Shown: one piece after another, positions 9,990 to 19,902 of the stretch
How positions within the stretch are numbered: position 1 is the stretch's first letter
How the letters are laid out: every line of letters begins with the position of its first letter
Origin: Promethearchaeota archaeon Loki_b32
GTDB lineage: Archaea; Asgardarchaeota; Lokiarchaeia; Sigyniarchaeales; SOKP01
Reading direction: 5' to 3'
Assembly (NCBI GenBank): GCA_005223125.1
Contig: NJBH01000003.1
Location: forward strand, 124,001 to 188,000
DNA: 64,000 bases
The notes under the pieces: generated by a model
Databases searched by the model: none
What the model was told of the DNA's origin: nothing
What the model saw: the letters and a program-made list of their open reading frames with translations, nothing else
Position numbers and translations under genes: made by a program

Positions 9990-11429
9990 ATGGAAAAATT
10001 AGCAAAAAGAATAATAGCAATTGTTATTATTGCGGGTCTTGGTGTAGGAGGAGGATTAGGAGCTTGGTTTCTCTTTTTAGCACCAGGTGCTGGGGAATAC
10101 TCTTGGAGTTCCAAAGATTGTCCTGGAGCTCCATCAGGAATAAGTTCTGATCAAATAATTAAGTTTGGAATTACAGGTGATGTGGGTGAAATAACTGGAG
10201 ATGGTGCTTGGGAAGGGTGTTATCTTGCTGCAAAAGAAATAAATGAAGCAGGTGGTATTAAAATTAATGACACTACTTATTATATTGGGGTTACAAGGGA
10301 AGATAGTGATGAAGCTAATCCTAATTTAGTTACATCAAGAGGAATTGCTGCTGCAGAGAGATTAGTTTATAATAAAAAGGTTCAATTCGGTATTGGAGGT
10401 TTCAGATCAGAAGCATTATTGGCATATCAAGAAGTTTTCATGGATAATGAAATCATCTTTATTAATACTGGTGCTGCCACTGATGTTTTCTGTGAAAATG
10501 TTAGATCTTGGTATACGAGATACAAGTACTTCTGGAGATCCATGCCTATAAACTCATCTTCATTGGGTGAACAAATCTTTAATTATCTTTTTAGGTTGAT
10601 ATATGTTTTGAACGCGACATATTCTGGAGAAATTGCAAATGTTGGAATAATTTACGAAGATTTGACCTGGACAGAAGACTTGGTTACAGGGATTGAATAT
10701 TACTTTGGTCCTTATGGACCTTTGCCAGCATATAGAAATATGCTTACGGCAAATATCCCATATGATGTTACCTTAACTGCTGCAGACATGCTTACTCATG
10801 TGAATACACTCATGGCAGCTGACTGTGATATTGTAATACCCATAATATCCGCTCAAGGTGGACTCATGCTGATGCAACACTACGCCACTCTTCAACCAAA
10901 TTTTTTGGTCGTTGGTATTGATGTACAATCGCAGTTGGATACATTTTGGACGCAAACTAATGGAGATTGTATATACGAAATTCAGATGCAGAGCATACAC
11001 GTAACCAATAAGACTCCTACTACAATACCATTTTGGAACGCTTTTCGCGCTGAGTGGGGGCACGACCCACTTTATACAGCTTCAGGTTCTTATGATGCTT
11101 TAAACTTTATTGTATGGGCAATCAACGAAACTCAATCATTACAGGCATATCCAACCCTTACTCAAAAGATGGAGACAGCTACTAAAGCAAATATACTAGC
11201 AAATCCTGAACTATTCCCATCAAGTGTTGGTGGACTTGGGGCTTACTGGCCTACTACTCATGATCTTGTAGCAGGATATCCATTTGGGTTTACTCTATTT
11301 TGCCAATGGCAAGCAAACGCAACTAAAGTGATCATGCCATCATATAACTCTGTATACATTGATAGTCAACTTTCAAACATAGGAACATTGATATTACCAC
11401 CATGGCTTATTACAGATTGGACTACATAA
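9990..11429 (+). CDS. livK: Branched-chain amino acid type ABC transporter substrate-binding protein
   Basis: This is the extracellular receptor of an ABC importer of the Liv/HAAT family. Residues 8-31 form a glycine-rich hydrophobic segment after a basic start, giving an N-terminal signal/anchor. The remainder is a type 1 periplasmic-binding fold: FGITGDVGEITGDGAWEG begins the first beta-alpha unit, followed by AAKEINEAGGIKING-like and QFGIGGFRSEA segments typical of the receptor ligand-binding region. At 479 residues it is longer than bacterial LivK (about 370). The ligand cannot be read from sequence; amino acids are usual, but related receptors bind amides, urea or aromatic acids. It is the first gene of the set livKHMGF and is separated from livH by 215 bases, consistent with higher, separately ended expression of the receptor. 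Confidence 0.85.
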   Translation: MEKLAKRIIAIVIIAGLGVGGGLGAWFLFLAPGAGEYSWSSKDCPGAPSGISSDQIIKFGITGDVGEITGDGAWEGCYLAAKEINEAGGIKINDTTYYIGVTREDSDEANPNLVTSRGIAAAERLVYNKKVQFGIGGFRSEALLAYQEVFMDNEIIFINTGAATDVFCENVRSWYTRYKYFWRSMPINSSSLGEQIFNYLFRLIYVLNATYSGEIANVGIIYEDLTWTEDLVTGIEYYFGPYGPLPAYRNMLTANIPYDVTLTAADMLTHVNTLMAADCDIVIPIISAQGGLMLMQHYATLQPNFLVVGIDVQSQLDTFWTQTNGDCIYEIQMQSIHVTNKTPTTIPFWNAFRAEWGHDPLYTASGSYDALNFIVWAINETQSLQAYPTLTQKMETATKANILANPELFPSSVGGLGAYWPTTHDLVAGYPFGFTLFCQWQANATKVIMPSYNSVYIDSQLSNIGTLILPPWLITDWTT

Positions 11430-11644
11430 TTAAAGAAATGAAATTATAATTTAAATAATAAATATCATTTTTTTTTATATTTTACTAAAATAAAATTCCC
11501 TCTTAATTGTATTTTTTTTACTTCTTTAAATAAATTTGACAACATTTTTGTCTAGAAATAATCAAAAGGTTAGCTTTATAAAAAATGAGATAGAATTATA
11601 TTTATCAAATATAAAATAATGAACAATCACCAGAGTAAACAATT

Positions 11645-12535
11645 ATGATTGTAGATATAATGAATATGTTATTTAATGGCACCTTAACTGGTGCTGTATA
11701 TGCATTAATTGCTATGGGATACTCCTTAGTCTATGGTGTAGGAGGTATCATGAATTTATCTCATGGAGCATATTTTATGCTAACAGGGTATTTACTATTA
11801 TGGATGTTACAAACTCCATTTTTCATTGGTCTTGAATGGTTAACTGTTGTTTTTGCTTTAATTATAATAACGGTTATTGGAGGACTTACATTTTTACTCC
11901 TAGTAAAGCCTCTACAGGATTCCCATGTAGCTGTTGTTATTGTTACTTTTGGATTAGCGTTCTTGTTGGAACAAGTAGTATTAATTTCTCCCTCCGGAAC
12001 TGAAGTATGGTCTATTGGTCAATTACGATTGTTCCAAGGATATACGATGGTTTTCGGATATCCTATTGTTCATCAGTATGTTTTTCTCATCGTTATGTCA
12101 ATCGTAATTGTTTTATTATTTGCATTATTCATTAACAAATCCAAACTCGGGAAATCAATTAGAGCAGTCTCACAAGATCGTGAGGCTGCTGGACTTATGG
12201 GGATAAATGCTAGTAGAATTCTCTTATATACTGTTATGATTTCAGCACTTCTAGCAGGTTTAGCTGCTTTTCTGTATTTGCCAGGAGCTTCATTAGATGG
12301 CCCTTCTATGGGTTGGGGATATTTACTAAATTCATTTGCAGTTGTGATTCTAGGAGGGATGGGTAGTCTCATAGGAAGTGTAGCTGGAGCATTCATTGTT
12401 GGTTATACGATCAGTTTCACTAATGTCTTCGTTCCTTACGGTCCATCTTGGGCTCATTTGGTACCAATAATAATTATAATTGTAATACTTTTAATAAGAC
12501 CTCAAGGGTTATTTGGAAAGAAAGAACTTAGGTAA
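11645..12535 (+). CDS. livH: Branched-chain amino acid type ABC permease LivH
   Basis: Membrane permease of the Liv importer, 296 residues with about eight helices, the usual size. GIMNLSHGAYFMLTGYLLL near the N-terminus and the cytoplasmic SQDREAAGLMGIN loop (which docks the ATPase) are hallmark features of LivH; the C-terminal GGMGSLIGSVAGAF and LIRPQGLFGKKE ends are also typical. It lies 20 bases upstream of livM. The 215-base gap before it contains an AT-rich stretch with a TTTATAAAAAAT box around 11577, which may be an internal promoter. Confidence 0.92.
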   Translation: MIVDIMNMLFNGTLTGAVYALIAMGYSLVYGVGGIMNLSHGAYFMLTGYLLLWMLQTPFFIGLEWLTVVFALIIITVIGGLTFLLLVKPLQDSHVAVVIVTFGLAFLLEQVVLISPSGTEVWSIGQLRLFQGYTMVFGYPIVHQYVFLIVMSIVIVLLFALFINKSKLGKSIRAVSQDREAAGLMGINASRILLYTVMISALLAGLAAFLYLPGASLDGPSMGWGYLLNSFAVVILGGMGSLIGSVAGAFIVGYTISFTNVFVPYGPSWAHLVPIIIIIVILLIRPQGLFGKKELR

Positions 12536-12555
12536 TAGATGAAAATATTAATGAG

Positions 12556-13623
12556 ATGTATATAAAAATGTTAAATTTAAAAATAGTAAAGGAAAAAATG
12601 AATGAATTTCCAAGTTACTTAAAGTCTTGGGTTAAAACTTTCACTGGAAGCTTAACGATATTTTGTTTACTCATTCTTTTTGTCATGCCGTTTCTTTCTG
12701 CTAATCAAAGTTTTACACATGTGTTCCTGCGCCAATTTTCTCTTGCAATGATATTTGCAATTTTTGCCGCAAGTTGGGATCTTCTAACCGGCATCTCTGG
12801 ACAAATAAGTTTTGGGCATGCAATATTTTTTGGAATATCAGGATATATTTGTGCTTACTTAATTAAATATCAATCCTTCCCGATATGGATATCAATAATT
12901 ATTAGTACAGTTGTGGCAGTATTTTTTGGTTTAGCGATAGGATTTCCATTATTAAGGCTAAAAGGTCCATATCTAGCATTAGGAACTCTCGCAATGAGCT
13001 TAATTTTATTAAAATTATTTTTAATGGGTTCATTAGCAGATTGGCTTTTTGGTTCAGAAGGGATATCAGCGCTTCCGGGTTTGGCTGCAACCCCAGTGAT
13101 AGAATATTTTATATTATTTATTTTTATGATACTTACATTTGTAATTTTAATTCAAATATCAAAATCTAAATTTGGTACAATTCTAAAATCTATTAGAGAT
13201 GACGAGGTAGGATCTGATGCATCAGGAATTAATACAACTAAATATAAAATTTATGCTTTCATGTTAAGTTCTTTCTTCGCGGGACTTGCAGGTGGTTTCT
13301 ATGCTTTGTACATTGGAGCTGTAAATCCTACAGGAAATTTTGGTACCGTCCTTTCATTTTTCGCAATTCTAATGGCATCCTTAGGTGGATTAGCAACAAT
13401 TTCTGGAGCAGCTTTAGGAGCATTTTTCTTTATCTTTCTTGAATATGCCCTTATTGAGATTGGAGTTGTTGAGATTGGTAATCTTGCAATTGATTTTGGT
13501 CTTTACAAATTTGCAATATTCGCAGTAATTTTAATTGTTATTATTCGGTTTGCTGAGCATGGTATACTAAAACCATTGTTGGAACGTTTAAAAGATCTAT
13601 GGGATTTGTTGTTAGGAAGATAA
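12556..13623 (+). CDS. livM: Branched-chain amino acid type ABC permease LivM
   Basis: Second permease of the importer, 355 residues. The family signature GISGQISFGHAIFFGISGYI follows an N-terminal helix, and the ATPase-docking loop SIRDDEVGSDASGIN is present near residue 215. The last residues are charged and cytoplasmic. It forms a heterodimeric channel with LivH in the cytoplasmic membrane and is cotranscribed with it (20-base gap) and with livG (34-base gap with TAGGTGA upstream of livG). Confidence 0.92.
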   Translation: MYIKMLNLKIVKEKMNEFPSYLKSWVKTFTGSLTIFCLLILFVMPFLSANQSFTHVFLRQFSLAMIFAIFAASWDLLTGISGQISFGHAIFFGISGYICAYLIKYQSFPIWISIIISTVVAVFFGLAIGFPLLRLKGPYLALGTLAMSLILLKLFLMGSLADWLFGSEGISALPGLAATPVIEYFILFIFMILTFVILIQISKSKFGTILKSIRDDEVGSDASGINTTKYKIYAFMLSSFFAGLAGGFYALYIGAVNPTGNFGTVLSFFAILMASLGGLATISGAALGAFFFIFLEYALIEIGVVEIGNLAIDFGLYKFAIFAVILIVIIRFAEHGILKPLLERLKDLWDLLLGR

Positions 13624-13657
13624 AATATATAGGTGACTTTATCAGAGGGATTTAATT

Positions 13658-14398
13658 ATGGGTGTTATTTTAGAAGTTAAAAATTTAACTAAGAAATTTG
13701 GTGGCTTAACGGCTGTCAACGATTTCAGCTTTGAAATCAAACGAGGAGAATTTATAGGGTTAATTGGTCCAAATGGAGCTGGGAAAACCACAGTTTTTAA
13801 TTTAATTAGTGGATTTGAGAAACCAAGCTCTGGAAGAATTAGATTTAATGGAATTGATATTACTGGAATGAAACCTTATAAAATTGTAAATTTAGGAATT
13901 GCGCGGACTTTTCAATTAGTAAGATCGTTTAAATACTTAAGTTTGCTTGATAATATAACAGTATCGTGTCTCTCAAAAAGAGGTAAAGAGGTTTCAAAAA
14001 AAACAGGTACTGATAATTATGCAAGTTCAATTCTTGCTTCAGTTGGTCTTATTGATAAAGCTAGAATACCACCAATCATATTACCTCATGGAGACTTAAG
14101 AAAATTACAGATTGGTAAAGCTGTTGGTACTAATCCAGAATTACTTCTGCTTGATGAACCATTTAGTGGTCTTTCTTTCGAAGAACAATTAGGAATTACT
14201 GATTTGATAAAAAAATTGCATGCTGATGGTGTGACTATTTTTATTACAGGTCATGTTCTTCGTGAACTTATGACATTAGTACCAAGAGTAATAGCAATGC
14301 ATCAAGGTAAATTCATTGCTGATGGACCTCCGGTACAAGTTGCAAATAATAAAATTGTTCTTGAAGCATATTTAGGAAGAGGTGTAAAAATTGCTTGA
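13658..14398 (+). CDS. livG: ABC transporter ATP-binding protein LivG
   Basis: Cytoplasmic ATPase of the Liv importer, 246 residues. Visible motifs are Walker A GPNGAGKTT (near residue 36), Q-loop ARTFQLVR, Walker B ELLLLDEP and the switch histidine in FITGH. The family signature is unusual: the expected LAYGQQRRLEIA-like sequence reads LPHGDLRKLQIGKA, keeping only one glycine. The downstream partner LivF has a canonical signature, so the ATPase pair may be asymmetric. Its stop overlaps the TTG start of livF by eight bases, indicating translational coupling. Confidence 0.9.
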   Translation: MGVILEVKNLTKKFGGLTAVNDFSFEIKRGEFIGLIGPNGAGKTTVFNLISGFEKPSSGRIRFNGIDITGMKPYKIVNLGIARTFQLVRSFKYLSLLDNITVSCLSKRGKEVSKKTGTDNYASSILASVGLIDKARIPPIILPHGDLRKLQIGKAVGTNPELLLLDEPFSGLSFEEQLGITDLIKKLHADGVTIFITGHVLRELMTLVPRVIAMHQGKFIADGPPVQVANNKIVLEAYLGRGVKIA

Positions 14399-15095
14399 AA
14401 TAAAAAAAATTTATCATTACTATGGAAAAGCAAAAGCCCTTGAAGAAATTAGTTTAAAAATTGAGGAAAAGGCTCTCGATGCCGTTATCGGTCCAAATGG
14501 AGCTGGAAAATCTACCCTTCTCAGAGTTATATCTGGTTTAGAAGAACCAGATAGAGGAAAAATCGAATTCCTAGGTGAGAGGATAGATAAATTAAAAGCT
14601 CATAAAATAACAAAAAAAGGAATTTCTCATTGCCCAGAACGCCGTCGGCTGTTTTTTGATATGAGTGTTGCTGATAATCTCAAAATGGGAGCATACCCCG
14701 TAAAAAATAAGGAGGTGTATAAGGCGATGAAAAATTTTGTTTATGAACTATTCCCCCGATTAAACGAGAGACGAAAACAGCGAGCTGGAACACTAAGTGG
14801 TGGGGAGCAACAAATGCTTGCCATAGCACGTGCATTGATGTCAAAACCAAAACTTCTCTTGCTGGATGAACCCTCATTAGGATTAGCTCCAAAAATAAAG
14901 AAAAGAATATTTGACGTAATCGAAAAGATAAAACAAGAAGGTACGACCACCCTACTAGTAGAACAAGATGCAGTTTTAGCAATGGATATTGCTGAAAATA
15001 TTCATCTCCTCGAAGAAGGGAAAATAGAAATGAGAGGAACTAAGAAGGAATTGGAAAAAGAACCTCGAATAAAACAAGTTTATTTAGGAATTTAG
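14391..15095 (+). CDS. livF: ABC transporter ATP-binding protein LivF
   Basis: Second ATPase of the importer, 234 residues, the normal length. It has Walker A GPNGAGKST, a canonical signature LSGGEQQMLAIARAL, Walker B LLLLDEPSLGLAP and the switch histidine replaced in TLLVEQD, as is typical of LivF. The start is a TTG at 14391 lying inside the end of livG; the first residues LEIKKIYHYYGKAKALEE begin the standard LivF N-terminus, so no earlier start is needed. The stop is ten bases before the next ATG. Confidence 0.92.
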   Translation: MLEIKKIYHYYGKAKALEEISLKIEEKALDAVIGPNGAGKSTLLRVISGLEEPDRGKIEFLGERIDKLKAHKITKKGISHCPERRRLFFDMSVADNLKMGAYPVKNKEVYKAMKNFVYELFPRLNERRKQRAGTLSGGEQQMLAIARALMSKPKLLLLDEPSLGLAPKIKKRIFDVIEKIKQEGTTTLLVEQDAVLAMDIAENIHLLEEGKIEMRGTKKELEKEPRIKQVYLGI

Positions 15096-15105
15096 GTGAT
15101 TTAAA

Positions 15106-16566
15106 ATGTCAGCTTCATTAGACAAATTGTTAAGAGATGCTAGAATCGATCTGGTATTATCAAGGATCGAAAAGGACTTATCAGTAATAAATAAGGTTAT
15201 TAGCCATTTAAGCAGTGAAATCAGATCTATAAAATTCAATTCAATACACGTTCTAGGACTCTTAGAGGAAAGATCAGAAAAAGGAATCCCAAAGTTAATC
15301 GAACTCTTAGGAAGTGATGACTGGAGCATCTGTCGCGAAGCAGTACGCTCATTGGGGAAGATTGGGAGCATTGCTAAAAATGCAGTACCAAAATTATCGG
15401 ATTTATTAAGTAATAAAGAAGTATCAATCCGAAAAGAAGCTGCGATTGCTCTCGGCAAAATTGGAAATGCTACAGATCAATCAATTCCTAGTTTAATCAT
15501 GGCATGCAATGATGAAGATGAAGATGTGAGAATGGAAGTAGCCAAAACTATCGGTGAGTTAGGTGCAGATGCTCAAGGAGCAATCCCTGAATTAATGAAG
15601 TGCCTTAAAGATGTAAACTGGAAAGTTAGAACTGCTTCTGCTCAATCAATTAGTCAAATAGGGAGAGAATCTATAACAGCAATACCGAGTTTGATTAGTG
15701 CCTTGGATGATAATGATTGGAGAGTGCGATATCGAGTTGTAAATACTTTATCAGAAATAGGAGAAGAAGCTGTTCCACATCTTATAAATAAATTGACTAG
15801 CAAAAGTGCGATAGTTAGAAAAGGAGCAATAGATGCATTGAGCGAAATGAAAATTGCTGATCCTAAAATCATCAATAGTATCTCTCTTTTACTCACTGAT
15901 AATGTAGAAGCGGTTCGAGGTAAAACTGCTGATGCACTTCGGAATATCGGTAAGGCAGCTATTCCGGCATTAATTGAAATATACGATTTTTATTCTAAGA
16001 ATTATGTCTTTCATTTTATCATTCCTATCTCTAATAAAGAAATGCAAATTCTCGTTATTTCAGCTATTGGTGGAATTGGTGAGGAAGCAAAAGAAGCAAT
16101 TCCTTTTGTTATTGAACGATTAACAGATAAAAGAAAACTGATTCGTGTTGAAGCTGCACGAGCATTAGGAAGAATAGGTACAGAATCTGGATTAGCTGCT
16201 GTCGCTCTATTTCATGCACTAACCGATAAAAAAAGTTTAGTACGCAAGGAAGCGGCTCTTGCTTTAGGAAAAGTGGGGTACTCTGCTGGATTAGCAATCT
16301 CATCGTTAATAATCACTTTAAGGGATAAGAACCCAGATGTTAGGTGGAGAGCATCTGATACACTAGGGATTATCGGAGAGAGTTTTTCAGATATAATAAA
16401 AAGAGCTCTTGAATTAGATGATAAAGAAGCAATTTTTAAGGCAGTTGAATTACTTAGAATAGGATTAAATGAAATTATTTCGAGCTTAACAGATTTAAGG
16501 CAAGATGAATGTGATTATGTATGCGAAGCAGCTCTAAGCGCTCTAGATACTTTGACTGAAGAATAA
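15106..16566 (+). CDS. HEAT-repeat (PBS-lyase-type) protein
   Basis: A 486-residue soluble protein built almost wholly of HEAT-like helical repeats of 31-37 residues. At least ten can be seen through recurrent cores such as REAVRSLGKIG, RKEAAIALGKIGN, RMEVAKTIGELG, RTASAQSISQIG, RVEAARALGRIG, RKEAALALGKVG and RWRASDTLGIIG. Such proteins are scaffolds for protein-protein contacts; no catalytic residues are visible. Its ribosome binding site (TAGGTGA, 15094-15100) overlaps the livF stop, so it is very probably cotranslated with the importer. A regulatory or assembly role for the transporter is inference from position only. Confidence 0.85.
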   Translation: MSASLDKLLRDARIDLVLSRIEKDLSVINKVISHLSSEIRSIKFNSIHVLGLLEERSEKGIPKLIELLGSDDWSICREAVRSLGKIGSIAKNAVPKLSDLLSNKEVSIRKEAAIALGKIGNATDQSIPSLIMACNDEDEDVRMEVAKTIGELGADAQGAIPELMKCLKDVNWKVRTASAQSISQIGRESITAIPSLISALDDNDWRVRYRVVNTLSEIGEEAVPHLINKLTSKSAIVRKGAIDALSEMKIADPKIINSISLLLTDNVEAVRGKTADALRNIGKAAIPALIEIYDFYSKNYVFHFIIPISNKEMQILVISAIGGIGEEAKEAIPFVIERLTDKRKLIRVEAARALGRIGTESGLAAVALFHALTDKKSLVRKEAALALGKVGYSAGLAISSLIITLRDKNPDVRWRASDTLGIIGESFSDIIKRALELDDKEAIFKAVELLRIGLNEIISSLTDLRQDECDYVCEAALSALDTLTEE

Positions 16567-16650
16567 CTTAAAAAATCATTAACTTTTTTTAAATATAATA
16601 TAGATCATTGAAATTAAATTAAAACTAAAGAATAAGAGGAAATTAAAAAA

Positions 16651-18348
16651 ATGAGTGAAAACCCCTACGCTGAAAAGCCTTGGTTAAGTAGTTATGACGA
16701 AGGCGTTCCAAGTCACATTGATTATCCTGAAATGAATATCTATGAGTTTCTGGATAATTCAGCAAAAGAATTTGGCTCACGAACAGCCATATGGTTTTTA
16801 AAAAACAAAATATCATATAAAAAATTAAAAGATATAACAGATAGACTTGCTACTGCACTTGTTAATTTAGGGGCTAAAAAAGGCGACGTTATTGCTATAA
16901 TGATCCCAAATTTTCCCCAATTCATAATGAGTTATTATGCTATCTTAAAAGCAGGGTGTATTTCAACAGCAGTTAGTGTTCTCCATACTGAATACGAATT
17001 AGCTTATCAGTTAAACGATTCGGGAGCCAAGATATTAATTGCTTGGGATAATCAAGTAGAGAAAATAAATAAAATAAAAGATAGAACACCGCTTAGGCAT
17101 ATAATAATAACGAATTTATTCGACTATGCTCCCTTAGCTAATCCATTGGGTAAAAAAGATCCCCCTGAAATTGCAGGAACATTACAATTCCTTAATTTAG
17201 TTAATAAAACAAAACCTAATCCACCTAAATTTGAAATCAATGCTAAAGAAGATGTAGCATGCCTCCAATACACAGGAGGAACTTCAGGATTACCTAAAGG
17301 AGCAATGCTTACACATTATAACATTGTATCTAATTGTACCGCTATTTACATTTGGAATATTTCAGAAGTCCGGAAGGGCAAAGATACCGCTCTCACAAAT
17401 TTACCACTATTTCATATATATGGTCAAACTGTTTGTATGAATTTTGCGATTTCTACAGGTACTACTATTGCTTTGAATCCCGATCCTCGAGACCAAAAAT
17501 CTTTATTTGAGATAATTCGAGCAACAAGACCTGCTTTATTCCCCGGTGTTCCGACAATGTACATGCGTTTATTAGAACGAGATGATCTTGAAGACTATGC
17601 TAAGGATCTTAAATCGATTAGAGTATGTAATACCGGTGCAGCCCCCATGCCTCCTGAAGTCTTAAAAGAGTTTGAAGAAAGAACTGGAGGTAAAATAATC
17701 GAAGGATATGGAATGACAGAGACATCACCAGTAACTATTGTAAATCCTATAAATGGTGTAAGAAAAATAGGTTCAGTTGGATTTCCTTATCCCGATACTG
17801 ATGTTAAAATAGTCGATATTGATGATTATACTAAAATTGTTCCACAAGGGGAATCAGGTGAAATTATGATAAAAGGACCTCAAGTTATGAAAGGATATTG
17901 GAATAAGCCTGAAGAAACTGTTAATCAATTGAAGGGGGATTGGCTTTTAACTGGAGATATAGCAAGAATGGATGAAGACGGCTATTTCTTCATTGTAGAT
18001 AGAAAGAAAGACATGATTAACGTTAGTGGATTTAAAGTATACCCCAGAGAAATCGAAGATGTGTTATTTGAACACGAAGCTATTGAAAATGCTGCCATAA
18101 TAGGAATTCCTGACCCTAACCTTCCTGGAAGTGAAAAAGTTAAGGGTTTTATCGTGTTAAAAGATGGTTATAAAGAATCAGATGAAATGACAGCCGAAAT
18201 AAAGGAATTCTGTCGAAAAAATGTGTCCCCATATAAAGTTCCTAAGTTTATTGAATTTCGTAAAGAGCTACCAGAGACACTTGTGGGAAAAGTATTACGA
18301 AAGGACCTGAAAGTAATAGAGGCTAAGCGCAGAGGAGAAGAAGTATAA
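16651..18348 (+). CDS. AMP-forming acyl-CoA synthetase (long-chain fatty acid CoA ligase family)
   Basis: Activates a carboxylic acid to its acyl-CoA through an acyl-adenylate. The 565-residue ANL-superfamily enzyme has the phosphate loop YTGGTSGLPKGAM at residue 207, the adenine motif EGYGMTETSP, the hinge-region LTGDIARMDEDGYFFIVDR and the C-terminal catalytic lysine in ETLVGKVLRKDL. It is closest in layout to medium/long-chain fatty acid ligases; the acid is not predictable. It follows the transporter and HEAT genes by 84 bases on the same strand, and a second ligase of the same family is found at 34717-36429. Confidence 0.9.
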   Translation: MSENPYAEKPWLSSYDEGVPSHIDYPEMNIYEFLDNSAKEFGSRTAIWFLKNKISYKKLKDITDRLATALVNLGAKKGDVIAIMIPNFPQFIMSYYAILKAGCISTAVSVLHTEYELAYQLNDSGAKILIAWDNQVEKINKIKDRTPLRHIIITNLFDYAPLANPLGKKDPPEIAGTLQFLNLVNKTKPNPPKFEINAKEDVACLQYTGGTSGLPKGAMLTHYNIVSNCTAIYIWNISEVRKGKDTALTNLPLFHIYGQTVCMNFAISTGTTIALNPDPRDQKSLFEIIRATRPALFPGVPTMYMRLLERDDLEDYAKDLKSIRVCNTGAAPMPPEVLKEFEERTGGKIIEGYGMTETSPVTIVNPINGVRKIGSVGFPYPDTDVKIVDIDDYTKIVPQGESGEIMIKGPQVMKGYWNKPEETVNQLKGDWLLTGDIARMDEDGYFFIVDRKKDMINVSGFKVYPREIEDVLFEHEAIENAAIIGIPDPNLPGSEKVKGFIVLKDGYKESDEMTAEIKEFCRKNVSPYKVPKFIEFRKELPETLVGKVLRKDLKVIEAKRRGEEV

Positions 18349-18364
18349 ATTTCTATAAATGTTT

Positions 18365-18535
18365 TTAATTTAAATTATTTTTCTTCCATTTTTTTAAAAA
18401 GTTCTTAAAGTTATCTTCAGAAATACCAATAGAAGTAGTTGATTGTGTTTCAATCTTTTTTTCTGATTCAGACTTAATCTTGAACGATTTTTCCCAATCA
18501 TAAAAAGAATCATAATTAGAAATTGCTTTTGACAT
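18365..18535 (-). CDS. Small hypothetical protein (56 aa)
   Basis: A complete ATG-to-TAA frame on the minus strand in an otherwise empty gap. The product starts MSKAISNYDSFYDWEKSFK, has a polar, Ser/Thr/Lys-rich middle and ends in a basic helix (NFKNFLKKWKKNNLN). Composition is protein-like, but no family is recognised and no clear ribosome binding site is present. It is convergent with the acyl-CoA synthetase. Confidence 0.4.
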   Translation of the reverse strand: MSKAISNYDSFYDWEKSFKIKSESEKKIETQSTTSIGISEDNFKNFLKKWKKNNLN

Positions 18536-18567
18536 AATATTATTATCAAATTTTATACAAATAAACC

Positions 18568-18580
18568 GATACAGTGTATC
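18568..18580. promoter_or_regulatory. 13-bp palindrome, possible operator
   Basis: GATACAGTGTATC is a perfect inverted repeat around a central G, 33 bases upstream of the small minus-strand frame and in the gap beside the TrmB-family gene. The rest of the gap (18581-18739) shows no gene. Confidence 0.3.
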
Positions 18581-18739
18581 AGTTTTCTAATAGGCATACA
18601 AATAATACAAATTTGTCTATTTAGATTTAAGTCTTATAATCTATAATTCGTGCCAAAAGCACAAAAAAATGAATTTAACAAAGATATATAAGTGAGAACT
18701 TTCACGGACTATATAGTAGTAAAGTATCCGACAAAAATA

Positions 18740-19765
18740 TTAGATTTTTAATTTGCTGGCTAGAGTGTATTCCTTTCTGGGTTTACCAGTGGCTCCCTTT
18801 ATCTCTGATTCTTTAATAATACCCTCATTAATTAAGAAATTTAATATTTCTCTTAGTTTTCCCCCTCCCACTCTTGATTGAGTACTTAATTCTCTTGTCA
18901 TTATAGGTTGTTTTGCTTTGATTACATCTAAAATAGTTTGAATAGGTTCAGGGAATTCAATTTTTATCTGTTTCTCAACTGTTTTAATCTCCATAAACCG
19001 TTTCGACTGCTCTACAAATGTAGGCCCATAAAAACCATCAAAATGAAGAATATCATCATCAATAAAATTTATTGCATTTAAGTATTTTCCATCAATAAGT
19101 ATTACACCTACATTGACTAAAATATCATTGTATCTAGCTCTCTGACAAGTACGTTCTTTAGTTTGAATTATAGTTATTTTGACTCTACTTAAAATATCTG
19201 TAATTAAATTAAAATAATTGTTAATTGAATCGAAATCTGCATTAGAGAAATATAATTTGATTTGCACTCCTCTCATATATGCATTATATAGAACAGATTC
19301 GATTTTTTTTAAAAGTATTGGCGGTAAAGAAGATAAAACAATCTCTTCCATGGAATTTTCAATTAATTCAAAAAAATTATTCATAGCTAAATTTAAATCC
19401 GAATAATGGTAAAAAGGAACATTCTTAAGGCAAACTCCTTGAACACTTTCTTCAATATTAACCTTTTCTTCTATCTTATCTATTTGTTTTTTGAAATTTT
19501 TTACTCGATCTTCCAAGACTTTCGTCAAGGCTATTTTTGGATCAATTCTATAAAATTTTTTATTTTTTTCACTCTTAGTTGAGAAAATCAATCCCATGTC
19601 TTCTAAAACTGACAAGTTGTAATTTACTTGGGAATAAGAGAGATTCAATTCTTCCTTCAATTCAATAACCGCCCCACTTTTATTCTCTATAATATAATCA
19701 TACAATTTAATTTGTACTTCAGATAATCCAATGTCTCTTAAGTAAGGATGATATTTTTTAAGCAT
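18740..19765 (-). CDS. TrmB-family transcriptional regulator
   Basis: A 341-residue archaeal regulator of the TrmB type. Residues about 10-80 form a winged helix-turn-helix (LSEVQIKLYDYIIENKSG, then a helix pair ending YNLSVLEDMGLI), followed by a short coiled coil (EDRVKNFKKQIDKIEEKV). The middle (about 115-270) is a phospholipase-D-like ligand domain with SSLPPILLKKIESVL and YFSNADFDSINNYF segments. An unusual second winged helix closes the protein (TRELSTQSRVGGGKLREILN, then EGIIKESEIKGATGKPRKEY). TrmB proteins respond to sugars or related metabolites, but no target is evident; nearby candidates are the acyl-CoA synthetase and the glycosidase. It starts at an ATG and is divergent from the small cysteine-rich gene at 19903. 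Confidence 0.8.
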   Translation of the reverse strand: MLKKYHPYLRDIGLSEVQIKLYDYIIENKSGAVIELKEELNLSYSQVNYNLSVLEDMGLIFSTKSEKNKKFYRIDPKIALTKVLEDRVKNFKKQIDKIEEKVNIEESVQGVCLKNVPFYHYSDLNLAMNNFFELIENSMEEIVLSSLPPILLKKIESVLYNAYMRGVQIKLYFSNADFDSINNYFNLITDILSRVKITIIQTKERTCQRARYNDILVNVGVILIDGKYLNAINFIDDDILHFDGFYGPTFVEQSKRFMEIKTVEKQIKIEFPEPIQTILDVIKAKQPIMTRELSTQSRVGGGKLREILNFLINEGIIKESEIKGATGKPRKEYTLASKLKI

Positions 19766-19902
19766 AATTAAATTTTCAACTTTCAGGTGTTAAAAATAGT
19801 ATGTGACACAATTAAGAAGTAATTTACAATATATATTAGTTTTTTATGAGTAAGATTATTCCTTTAAATTAATAGAAAAAAACAAATTTAATGTGAAAAA
19901 AA

